DNA of 39,984 nucleotides from Geothermovivens sp964644845. GTDB lineage: Bacteria; Zhuqueibacterota; Zhuqueibacteria; Oleimicrobiales; Geothermoviventaceae. Where the stretch lies: the NCBI GenBank assembly GCA_964644845.1, contig CAZXXS010000016.1, positions 1 through 39,984 on the forward strand, given 5' to 3'. Below, piece after piece: positions 7,432 through 15,128 of this stretch. The notes beneath the pieces were generated by a model, which saw only the letters and a program-made list of their open reading frames with translations, was not told the origin of the DNA and made no database searches. The translations under genes were made by a program, and so were the position numbers. The first letter of the stretch is position 1, and the number at the start of each line of letters is the position of its first letter.

Positions 7432-9684
7432 TCACCGCTCCCTGCGAGCTCGCCGCAGGCGTTCCACAAAATCAGCTGGGATTGGAAAGCCCACCTGTTG
7501 AGCGTCCTTGTAGTAGCGCTCCGCCTGGGCCACGTCTCCAACTTGCAAATACAGGCGAGCCAACCCGTAGTAGGCTCTGCCCATCGTGGGATCCAGGCGA
7601 ATTGCAGCGTTGAGTTCGCGAACGGCCTCCGCTGTGCGGCCGGCTTTGAAGAGAATCATCCCCAACGCGTACCGACCCTCAGCGCGCGTTGAGTCGATGC
7701 CGACAGCTTCTTGCAGGTAGTCGATCGCCTGTTCGGTGAGGTCGCGGGCCCCGTAGATTTGGCCAAGCGTAAGGTTGGCCGCGTAGTGGTGGGGATTCAG
7801 TTCCAAGGCCTTCTGAAGTTCGTCGACAGCCCGATCGATCTGACCGTCGTTCAAAAAGTCACGCGCGTTGAGATAGTGAATGTGAGCGTACATCCTGGCG
7901 GACTGGTCTGCTGATCCGAGCTCCAGATAAGCCCGGCCGAGGCCTCTGAATGCGTCGCGCCGGGTGGGGTCAAGTTCGATCGCCTTCACGTAAGCCGCCG
8001 CAGCGCGGTCGTACTGCTGCCGCTTCACGTAGCAGTCGCCCAGGTACACGTACGCACCTGCGTCGGAAGGATCGATCGAGAGCGCCTGATCGAGAAGGGT
8101 GACAGCCGAGTCCACCTTACCACGGACGCAAAGAATTTTCCCCAGATTGGTGTAGCACTCGGACAACCCCGGCACAAGGGCCAGCGCTTTGCGGAACCAG
8201 TGTTCGGCAGTGGTGAGCGAATCGACCTCCAGAGCAAGCAAACCACGCGCTGCATAAGCAAGTGCGCGTTCCCTTACGGCCTCCGTCTTCCGTCCGTGCT
8301 GTTCGTGCGCCGTTGCGAGCACTTCGTAGGCCTCGTACAGGGACGGATCCTTGTCCAGAGCGCGCCGGATGACGCCGTCGGCAACCCGCTCGTTGCCCAA
8401 CTTCAAAAGAGCGCGGCCGTAGTCCAGGTACACCTGAGCTGAAAGTCGTTTGTTCTTACCGCGAGCAGTGCAGTAAGCAAAATCCTCCACCACACTCGCC
8501 TTTTCCGAACCAAACGTCAGGGCGAAGCTCGGCGAACGCCCCTTCTCGAGCAGTGACACTGCCCAACCTAAAGCCAGGGCTGCGGAATCTGCTTTGCCTA
8601 CGTCCAGGTACAACCGCCCCAGGCGGTGCCAAACGGTGACATTGGCCGAGTCGTTAGCCAGGGCTGAGACGTAGGCCCACCTTGCGTCCTTGAACTTCCG
8701 CAGGCGCTGCAGCACTTCGCCGAGTCGTACCAGAGCGCGCCCCCAACCAGGACGGTCCCTCAAACACACCCGAAAAGCCTGTTCTGCCAGAAGAAGGCTG
8801 TCACATTGCGTCAAAGCCCGGCCGAGGTTGTAGCGGTACTCCGGCATGTGCGGTTGAATCTCGACGGCCTTGCGGAAACTACGCACAGCATCCGAACAGC
8901 GGCCGAGCAAAATCTGGGTCAGCCCGAGATGGTTCAGGTACTCCGTTTCCGTTGGATCCTGTTTCACAGCCTCCACGAGCTGCGCCTCGGCATCCTCGAA
9001 CTGACATTTGCCCATGTAGCCCACTGCCAGCAAGTAGCGCGCACGCGTGTTCTCCGGGTCAATGTCAACGATTCTCGTCAGTTGGGCGATCGCCTGGTTC
9101 AGGTAGCCAAGGCGGAGGTAGGCACTCCCCAGATTGAATCGAGCTACGAGGTCGGACGGGTCTACACGAACAGCCGTTTCGTAAGCTTTACGGGCCAGAT
9201 CCAGTTTGCCCATCCGGTCGTAGGTCAAGCCAAGCGTTGTGTGGGCGCGGGCAAGAGTAGGGTCCCGCTGAATCGCCTCTCTCAAGGCAGCGATGGCCAG
9301 ATCGTACTTGCCCTGCAGTCGGTAGGCGTTGCCAAGATTCACGTAGGCAGCCGCGTAGTTCGGCTGAAGTCGAATTGCTTCTTTGAATTCGGCCACAGCC
9401 GAATCCACCTTCCCCAGGTGGTAGAGGCACGTACCGTAGTTGTTGTGCAACGTCGGGTCGTAGGGCACCGATTCCAGCGCTTTGCGGTAGAATTCAGCTG
9501 CCCGGTCGAAGCGCCCCTGATCTTGCTCCCGAGCAGCTTTTTCAGCGTAGTAGGCTGCGATTCGACCCGCGTCGTGGTGGAGCTGCTCTTCGATGGTTCT
9601 CGGGTGCTGGGTGCACGAACTCAGCGCTCCCCAGAGGACAAAGCCAAAAACGAAACAGCGCTTAACGCCGTAGAGAACGCGCAT
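7432..9684 (-). CDS. large tetratricopeptide-repeat lipoprotein
   Basis: The preferred start is ATG 9684 (750 residues), six bases after AGGAG; a GTG six bases further upstream is too close to that site. The signal peptide ends in lipobox SSC (Cys24), so the protein should be anchored to a membrane on the periplasmic side. From residue ~35 to the end, about eighteen 34-residue TPR units follow one another with the usual pattern (W/Y-LG-Y-G-A-A---P), often phrased as YNLGRAL or AYVNLGNAY. One less regular stretch near 370-410 interrupts the array. TPR arrays scaffold protein complexes; no catalytic domain is present and the partner is unknown. It lies 193 bp downstream of the methyltransferase. 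Confidence 0.85.
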   Translation of the reverse strand: MRVLYGVKRCFVFGFVLWGALSSCTQHPRTIEEQLHHDAGRIAAYYAEKAAREQDQGRFDRAAEFYRKALESVPYDPTLHNNYGTCLYHLGKVDSAVAEFKEAIRLQPNYAAAYVNLGNAYRLQGKYDLAIAALREAIQRDPTLARAHTTLGLTYDRMGKLDLARKAYETAVRVDPSDLVARFNLGSAYLRLGYLNQAIAQLTRIVDIDPENTRARYLLAVGYMGKCQFEDAEAQLVEAVKQDPTETEYLNHLGLTQILLGRCSDAVRSFRKAVEIQPHMPEYRYNLGRALTQCDSLLLAEQAFRVCLRDRPGWGRALVRLGEVLQRLRKFKDARWAYVSALANDSANVTVWHRLGRLYLDVGKADSAALALGWAVSLLEKGRSPSFALTFGSEKASVVEDFAYCTARGKNKRLSAQVYLDYGRALLKLGNERVADGVIRRALDKDPSLYEAYEVLATAHEQHGRKTEAVRERALAYAARGLLALEVDSLTTAEHWFRKALALVPGLSECYTNLGKILCVRGKVDSAVTLLDQALSIDPSDAGAYVYLGDCYVKRQQYDRAAAAYVKAIELDPTRRDAFRGLGRAYLELGSADQSARMYAHIHYLNARDFLNDGQIDRAVDELQKALELNPHHYAANLTLGQIYGARDLTEQAIDYLQEAVGIDSTRAEGRYALGMILFKAGRTAEAVRELNAAIRLDPTMGRAYYGLARLYLQVGDVAQAERYYKDAQQVGFPIPADFVERLRRARRER

Positions 9685-9877
9685 CGGCACTCCTGTTCAA
9701 CCCGAAGTCCAAAGCGAAACGCAACTTCCCCCACAACTTTCGTCGCCACACTTCCTACTGTGTGTGGTTCAGCCCGTTGGTTCTGCGGCTGACCTGGAGC
9801 ATTTTGTTCGCAGGTCTACCCCACAACCTAAGAACCGCACCGCCAATCACCAGAAGACGGACGCTGACACGAAGACC

Positions 9878-10684
9878 TCAAGCAAGCCACGCGAATTCCA
9901 CATCCCGCCCGGTTTCGGCCGGGAGAAAACGCAGGTGGAACCGATCCCCAGCCCTCGGTGTCCACACGTAGGACCAGTTCGAACACCTGGCCGCTTCGCA
10001 AACCGTGCGTCCCCTGTGCGTAACCCGCAGTCCGAAGATCAGCAAGTCGCCCGGTTCACCTGAAAGGTCCACCTCGCCAACCTGCAGGCCCGACCCAAAT
10101 CGCCACACGGCTGCTGTGTTGGGAAGTTCACCCCCACGTTCTTCGAACAAACCCGAGACGAGGACTCCTTCCAGCTTTTCGACGACCTCCGGCGTAACGA
10201 CTTCGTCGGCGTACTCTTCCGCGTCGGCAAGCCCGAACCGGAGCTCGCCGCCGTCCGGGAGGACCAGTTTTGGCTCAAACTGCAGGTGCTCCAGAACCCA
10301 CAGGTCCTCGTCGAAAAGCAACTGACCGTAGAATTCGTGCACCAGTACGTCTACCGGCTCGGTTGGCGCGAAATCCAGAATGTCGGCCTCGACAACTCGC
10401 ACATTTGGAAGTGTCGCCAGGCGCTCACGCGCCAGTTCAGCAAGAAGCGGGTTGTGTTCCACAGCGTAGACCGTGCGCGCGCCCATCCGCGCAAGCATTT
10501 CGGAGAAAATACCGAGACCGCAACCCGCTTCCACGCACACAGCACCGCGGATCAAGTGAGCATGCCGCCGCAACAGCCGCGAAAACGCTGCTGTCCGCTC
10601 GTCGTCATCGTAAATGCTAACGAACGCAAGCAAGTCATCGATCTCGCGGTAGCGCCTCTCAGGCAGCCGGTTCAGAATGTCCAT
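9878..10684 (-). CDS. class I SAM-dependent methyltransferase, PRMT-like
   Basis: This 268-residue cytoplasmic protein has SAM-binding motif I as VEAGCGLGIFSEML (residues ~52-65) and an acidic end to strand beta-2 (AVEHN). Motif II is followed by VHEFYGQLLFDE (~114-125), which resembles the double-glutamate loop of protein arginine methyltransferases (E-x-M-G-x-x-L-x-x-E). The C-terminal half is a beta-rich barrel-like region, also as in PRMTs. ATG 10684 has only a distant GGAG, so translation may depend on the preceding frame, which overlaps it by 13 bp. The target is unknown; the neighbouring TPR protein is one guess. A small-molecule methyltransferase remains possible. Confidence 0.75.
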   Translation of the reverse strand: MDILNRLPERRYREIDDLLAFVSIYDDDERTAAFSRLLRRHAHLIRGAVCVEAGCGLGIFSEMLARMGARTVYAVEHNPLLAELARERLATLPNVRVVEADILDFAPTEPVDVLVHEFYGQLLFDEDLWVLEHLQFEPKLVLPDGGELRFGLADAEEYADEVVTPEVVEKLEGVLVSGLFEERGGELPNTAAVWRFGSGLQVGEVDLSGEPGDLLIFGLRVTHRGRTVCEAARCSNWSYVWTPRAGDRFHLRFLPAETGRDVEFAWLA

Positions 10685-10980
10685 CGCTTTGCTCGCAGCT
10701 CCGCGTACCCCTCAACCCAACCCCGGATCAAGACCACTTCCAGTCCGCAACTCGCCCCCCGCAAGCCACCAAGACACCCGAGGAAAAAACGCAGGAAAGC
10801 CCGCGGGTCCACAACGGTCCCCAGGAACACACTGCCAGCGCTGGCACCACGTGCCAAGCGCCTCTCACTTCCTCGGAACCGAACAACTGCGCGACTGGCG
10901 AGCCACCCGGCTTCGCCTGCCGGCGGCAAACCAACCCAGCTGACAAGCAGTGCTGGTGAACCACGAACTTCATCCAGCTC
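10672..10980 (-). pseudogene. possible 3' remnant of a family-2 glycosyltransferase
   Basis: Between the GH31 stop and the methyltransferase start one reverse frame stays open for about 100 codons. It has no plausible start: it begins after a TGA and its first usable codon is a TTG with no ribosome site. Its last ~50 residues contain PRAFLRFFLGCLGGLRG, a hydrophobic helix and ...GYAELRAKRW. This resembles the conserved tail of WaaE/KdtX-type GT2 enzymes (P-x-x-FLR-x-x-L-x-x-G-x-x-G-x-x-GL...Y-x-x-L). The catalytic domain is absent. The similarity is from memory and could be chance in GC-rich DNA; otherwise this 339-bp gap holds nothing I can name. Confidence 0.25.
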
Positions 10981-11023
10981 TCAGCCCGTTCGAGAACGCT
11001 CTGAGAAGCCCCCCTGCACTTGC

Positions 11024-13345
11024 TCAGAATTTCAACTCACTTCCGTCGCCGAGCTCTGGCGGGGACTGAGCCAGCTTCAGAGAGCGCTCGTAGATGTTCT
11101 CCAGAGGCACGATCTTCTCCTTGCTGCCCTGGCGCAGGTAAATCGGCGTCTTGTACAGGGGACACGACACGCGGACCGTAGTCGGGCCTTCGACCACGTT
11201 TGTCGGATTCCAGTAGTCAATCCACCGTCCCCGAGGCAAGTAGACGTCCCGCTCCTGAGCGCCCTCCTCGATTACAGGTGCCACAAGGTAGTCGTCCCCG
11301 TAAAAGTACTCGTCCCACACGTCCCACGCATGCGGATCATCTGGGAACTCGTAAAACAGAGGCCGGACAATTGGGTGTCCAAGTTTGTGTGCCTCCTCGG
11401 CGTAGCGGTAGCTGTAATCTTTCAAGTGGTCGTGCAGGATGGCGTACATGCGCCAGGTGGCGATCAGTTCCACGTCGTAATGCGGCTCAAACGGCATGTC
11501 CCAGGGAGCACGATCGCTCGTTGGGCCCACCTCCATGATGGGACAGAACGCACTGAAGCCGAGCCAGCGGGCCAACACTTCGCGGTACGTTGGCTTGGCG
11601 TACCCACCTGTGTCGGAGCCCCAAATTGGAAAGCCGAGAATGGCATTGCGCTGGACAGCAATCACCATGTTGCGCAGGCCGAGGAATGTGTTGGTGGCAT
11701 CGCCACCCCAGAACGCGGCGTAGCGCTGCGAGCCCGTGTAACCCGCCCGGGGCATCAGCACAAAGTCGTCCCGGTACTTCTTCGTTACGTCGTACGTGGC
11801 GCGGACGTACTGTACCGGGTAAGCGTTGTGAATCTCGGCCAGACTACGGCCGTCACTCGCCTGCACGTCGCGGCTCCAAGGCACGATTTCCTCGGAACGG
11901 TCGAGCTTGAAACCAGCCACACCGTCCTTCAGCACTTTGCCCACGTAGCCATGCCACCAGGAAACGGCGTCTTTGTTCGTGAAATCGATCAGCACTCTGC
12001 CGCCATCAACTTTGAGCAGCAAATCCACGAGCTGTTCCGGGCCAAGCCCCTGGACGAACTTTTGGAATTTGCGGCGCGCAAGTCTCACAGCCCGGGCGTC
12101 TTCAGCCGAGATGCGCTGGTCGAAAAGAGCGCGGCTGATGCGAGCGACCAGTTTCGGTGGCAGCTTGTCCACGGACTCCAGCACGGCTTTGCGGACGTTC
12201 TCAACCCCTCCTGAGTCGGAAAGCTTCACGCCGTCTTGTTTGATGCCCAGCAGAGACATGCGAATGGAAGGCAAAAAGTAACCGTTCAAGAGGGCCTCGC
12301 GCGCCATGTCGCCGACTACCCACGGCGCAATCCAGACCAGCATTTTCATGCCCTTGGAGTCGAGCCACTTGATCATCTCCCGAGCGTGTGGAAAACGCGT
12401 GGAGTCCCACTCGAATGCTTCGTAGCCCCACTGCCCCTTCGCCCAAGGTCGGTCAATCCAGTAAACCGAACAGGGGATGTCGAGCTTTGCCATCATTTCC
12501 ACATCTTCGTACACCTGCGAGTTGATGGGACCTCGGTAAGGTGTTCCGTCGTAGAGTGTGTCCAGATTGACGTGCTCGTCGCGCCAACGCCACGGACCAA
12601 ACGCCCACTTCGGGGGTAGAAAGGCGGGCCCGACGACCTTGGCGTAAGCTTCCAAAATCTTCTCCGGCGTGCCAGCAGGGAACACGTGGTAACTCAGGCC
12701 GGGTCCGTCGAAGCGGAACCAGACCACCTCAGGATTCTGCTTGGCCATGTCGAATTCGCCGGTCCACGTGACTTCAACGAAGAGACCGTAACCAGCACTG
12801 CTCAGGTAGAAGGGCGTGTAGATCGAAATCGTACCGATCGTGAGCATCTCCACATGCTGACCGCGACGGTCGAGCGCAACTTTGACGTCCGGTTGTCGGG
12901 GCACGTGATCGTCGTTGCCGAGCGCTCGCTCCGTCAAGCCGTGAAAATGTTCGTTTTCACTGGCTTTCAAGGTTTCACCAACGCCAAGCACCCCCTCCGA
13001 AGGCTCGAAACGCAGCGACAATTTGAAGCCACCGTGCTCCTGGGGCTCAATTTTGAGCAAAGCGCGGCGTCCATCTGACGTCTCGTACTCAGCATCCAGC
13101 TTCGTGTCGCTCTGTTCGAACTTCACCGGATTTGTCAGGTACTGCCGTCCTTTTTCGGTCTCGAAGAACAACGCTGACTCGGCGCCGTCCGGCACCTTTT
13201 CCTGAACCACCTCTTTGTCGCCCACGAAGACCGCGTAGGAGAACGGTTTCTGCGTCACCTTCAGCGTGTACAAGGGTCCCTTCCTCGCGCAGCCCCCAAG
13301 CGCCAGCAGCGAAAGCAACGCCACCACGACAACCTCTCGCTTCAT
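11024..13345 (-). CDS. GH31 alpha-glycosidase lipoprotein with an internal helical insertion
   Basis: ATG 13345 follows GGAGGAGG by five bases and gives 773 residues; an in-frame GTG nine codons upstream lacks a site. The signal ends in lipobox GGC (Cys19). An N-terminal beta-sandwich (~25-240) precedes the (beta/alpha)8 barrel. The GH31 nucleophile is Asp482 in GFKLDRSEE, the acid/base Asp549 in FWGGD, and GFPIWGSDTGGY follows as usual. GH31 enzymes cleave terminal alpha-glucose or alpha-xylose, or alpha-galactose and sulfoquinovose in some branches; the branch is not resolved. Between the strand ending in GVKLSD and the conserved LIDFTN there are about 75 extra residues (~377-450), charged and strongly helical, that I do not recall from other GH31 proteins. 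A terminator separates it from pepD. Confidence 0.88.
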   Translation of the reverse strand: MKREVVVVALLSLLALGGCARKGPLYTLKVTQKPFSYAVFVGDKEVVQEKVPDGAESALFFETEKGRQYLTNPVKFEQSDTKLDAEYETSDGRRALLKIEPQEHGGFKLSLRFEPSEGVLGVGETLKASENEHFHGLTERALGNDDHVPRQPDVKVALDRRGQHVEMLTIGTISIYTPFYLSSAGYGLFVEVTWTGEFDMAKQNPEVVWFRFDGPGLSYHVFPAGTPEKILEAYAKVVGPAFLPPKWAFGPWRWRDEHVNLDTLYDGTPYRGPINSQVYEDVEMMAKLDIPCSVYWIDRPWAKGQWGYEAFEWDSTRFPHAREMIKWLDSKGMKMLVWIAPWVVGDMAREALLNGYFLPSIRMSLLGIKQDGVKLSDSGGVENVRKAVLESVDKLPPKLVARISRALFDQRISAEDARAVRLARRKFQKFVQGLGPEQLVDLLLKVDGGRVLIDFTNKDAVSWWHGYVGKVLKDGVAGFKLDRSEEIVPWSRDVQASDGRSLAEIHNAYPVQYVRATYDVTKKYRDDFVLMPRAGYTGSQRYAAFWGGDATNTFLGLRNMVIAVQRNAILGFPIWGSDTGGYAKPTYREVLARWLGFSAFCPIMEVGPTSDRAPWDMPFEPHYDVELIATWRMYAILHDHLKDYSYRYAEEAHKLGHPIVRPLFYEFPDDPHAWDVWDEYFYGDDYLVAPVIEEGAQERDVYLPRGRWIDYWNPTNVVEGPTTVRVSCPLYKTPIYLRQGSKEKIVPLENIYERSLKLAQSPPELGDGSELKF

Positions 13346-13422
13346 TTTGCCTCCTCCGGAGCTGCCCTTCACACGTTTCCAGTCAAGAAATGTCGGCTCA
13401 CACCGCTTCTAACACCGACAGC

Positions 13423-13451
13423 AAAACGGGGGTCGCGTTGTGCAACCCCCG
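13423..13451 (-). terminator. Rho-independent terminator after pepD
   Basis: Read on the minus strand, a perfect 7-bp stem CGGGGGT/ACCCCCG encloses an 11-base loop and is followed directly by TTTTGCT. It sits about 95 bp after the pepD stop and about 80 bp before the GH31 start. It would end pepD transcription and makes the GH31 gene a separate unit. Confidence 0.5.
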
Positions 13452-13544
13452 GCATTGCCGCTTTCGTTTTCGCACCGTGCCGCCGCACATTCTTAGCAGG
13501 CGGCGCCCAAACGGGACTGCTCCTTCGTCCTGGTTGCAGAGCTA

Positions 13545-14996
13545 CTACGCCAGTGCTTCCAGCGCGGCAGTCAACAGCTTCCAAAAGCGCTCCACCGAAG
13601 GAATGTGTACACGCTCGTCCGGCGAGTGCGGGTGTTCGATCTGAGGGCCAAAAGAGATCATGTCGATTCCAGGGAATTTCTCGCCGATGATGCCCGTCTC
13701 CAGGCCCGCGTGAATGGCCTTCACCTCCGGCTCTTTACCGAACAGGCGTTTGTACACGTCCTTCATCACCTGAAGCAGCGGCGAGTCCAGATTGGGCGTC
13801 CAGGCCGGATACCCCTCGCCTTGCTCCACAGTCGCGCCGACCATCTCGGACATCGCCCGGATGGCGTCGCGCACGGCCTGCAGAGCGGAACCGATGGAAC
13901 TCCGGGTACTCAGAGCAATGTGGACGTCTGTGTCTTCCGTCTTGACAACCGCAACGTTGTTCGACGTCTCAACCAGGTCCGGCATCTCCTGGCTCATCGC
14001 CAGCACGCCGTTCGGGTACCCCTGTAACAGCCCAAGAACCTTCAACTGACTCTCCGCCGAAAGAACTGCAGGTCGTTCGCTCAGCTCCTGGACCGTAAGT
14101 TTTGCGTCCGTTTCAACCGCTTTGTACTCGAACTGGATGTCGGCGAACAGTTTGTCCAGCGTCGACTTAGCTTTGTCGACCTCGTCGTCCGGAACAACTA
14201 CCACGGCCGTGCATTCACGGGGGATGGCATTCCGCTTGTTACCACCCTCGATGCTGGCCAGCTTCACGGGAACCGTCTTCCCAAGCTGGTAAACGAGGCG
14301 AGCCATGAGACGAATGGCATTGCCCCGGCCCTTGTCGATGTCCAGCCCGGAGTGACCGCCACGCAACCCCGTGAGAGCCAGTTTCAGCGCCCTGCCTGAG
14401 AGCGCAGCCTCTTTGATCACAGGCAGCTTGACCTCGTTGTCGGCTCCGCCCGCGCAGCCGATGAAGAACACGCCCTCTTCTTCGCTGTCCAGATTGATGA
14501 GCTTTTTTCCCCGAATGAAACCGGGTTTCAGGTGCCCAGCACCCGTTAGTCCCGTTTCTTCATCCACCGTGAACAAACACTCCACAGGACCGTGGGTCAG
14601 GGTCGAATCCTCGAGCACGGCCAGGGCAGCCGCCACACCGATGCCGTTGTCGGCGCCAAGCGTGGTCCCCCTCGCGTAAAGCCACTCGCCGCGAATCTCG
14701 ACCTCGATTGGGTCTTTGCTGAAGTCGTGATCCACGTCGGAGTTCTTTTCGCAAACCATGTCCAGGTGCCCCTGCAACACCACGCCCTCAGCGGACTCGT
14801 GGCCTGGTGTGGCCGGTTTGCGAACCACCACCGTACCGACCTCGTCGCGCTCCCATTCCAGTCCATTGCGCTCAGCCACAGCGACGACGTAGTCGCCCGC
14901 GGCTTTCTCGTTGCCAGAGCAACGGGGTATCTTGCGTAACTCATCAAAATGCTTCCACAACAGCTCCGGTTTCAGCTTGGTCAAATCTACGGACAT
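13545..14996 (-). CDS. pepD: cytosol non-specific dipeptidase (aminoacyl-histidine dipeptidase), M20C
   Basis: The start is ATG 14996, four bases after AGGAGGT; an upstream GTG overlaps that site. The 483-residue length is normal for PepD. Metal-site motifs of the M20 family are intact: QGHLDMVCE (His77, Asp79), GTTLGADNGIG (Asp116) and FTVDEETGLTGA (catalytic Glu146, metal ligand Glu147), and the C-terminal metal ligand is probably in EHPHSPDE. The RGGHSGLDI segment marks the lid/dimerisation domain. There is no signal peptide, so it acts in the cytoplasm, hydrolysing dipeptides such as Xaa-His. It has its own promoter and terminator and probably is a housekeeping gene unrelated to the glycosidases around it. 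Confidence 0.93.
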   Translation of the reverse strand: MSVDLTKLKPELLWKHFDELRKIPRCSGNEKAAGDYVVAVAERNGLEWERDEVGTVVVRKPATPGHESAEGVVLQGHLDMVCEKNSDVDHDFSKDPIEVEIRGEWLYARGTTLGADNGIGVAAALAVLEDSTLTHGPVECLFTVDEETGLTGAGHLKPGFIRGKKLINLDSEEEGVFFIGCAGGADNEVKLPVIKEAALSGRALKLALTGLRGGHSGLDIDKGRGNAIRLMARLVYQLGKTVPVKLASIEGGNKRNAIPRECTAVVVVPDDEVDKAKSTLDKLFADIQFEYKAVETDAKLTVQELSERPAVLSAESQLKVLGLLQGYPNGVLAMSQEMPDLVETSNNVAVVKTEDTDVHIALSTRSSIGSALQAVRDAIRAMSEMVGATVEQGEGYPAWTPNLDSPLLQVMKDVYKRLFGKEPEVKAIHAGLETGIIGEKFPGIDMISFGPQIEHPHSPDERVHIPSVERFWKLLTAALEALA

Positions 14997-15059
14997 GCTC
15001 ACCTCCTGCTCATTTCTCGTTCCCGCTCACCCCCGCGGCGGATCCCTTGTTCTCAGCTG

Positions 15060-15088
15060 AATTTAGCGCTTGAAACGCAGGCAAACAA
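15060..15088 (-). promoter_or_regulatory. promoter candidate for pepD
   Basis: On the minus strand TTGTTT (15083-15088) and TAAATT (15060-15065) are separated by 17 bp. The -10 matches 4 of 6 consensus bases and the -35 matches 3 of 6. Transcription would begin near 15053, giving a leader of about 57 nt before ATG 14996. Confidence 0.4.
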
Positions 15089-15128
15089 GCGGTTTCTCGG
15101 AGCGACAAAAGCCAGCGTGCTGGACCGG

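Noticed and set aside
10286..12214. Plus-strand open frame of 642 codons
   Set aside because: It is antisense to the methyltransferase and GH31 genes, lacks a ribosome site and has no recognisable protein pattern; the minus-strand genes have clear motifs and strong ribosome sites.
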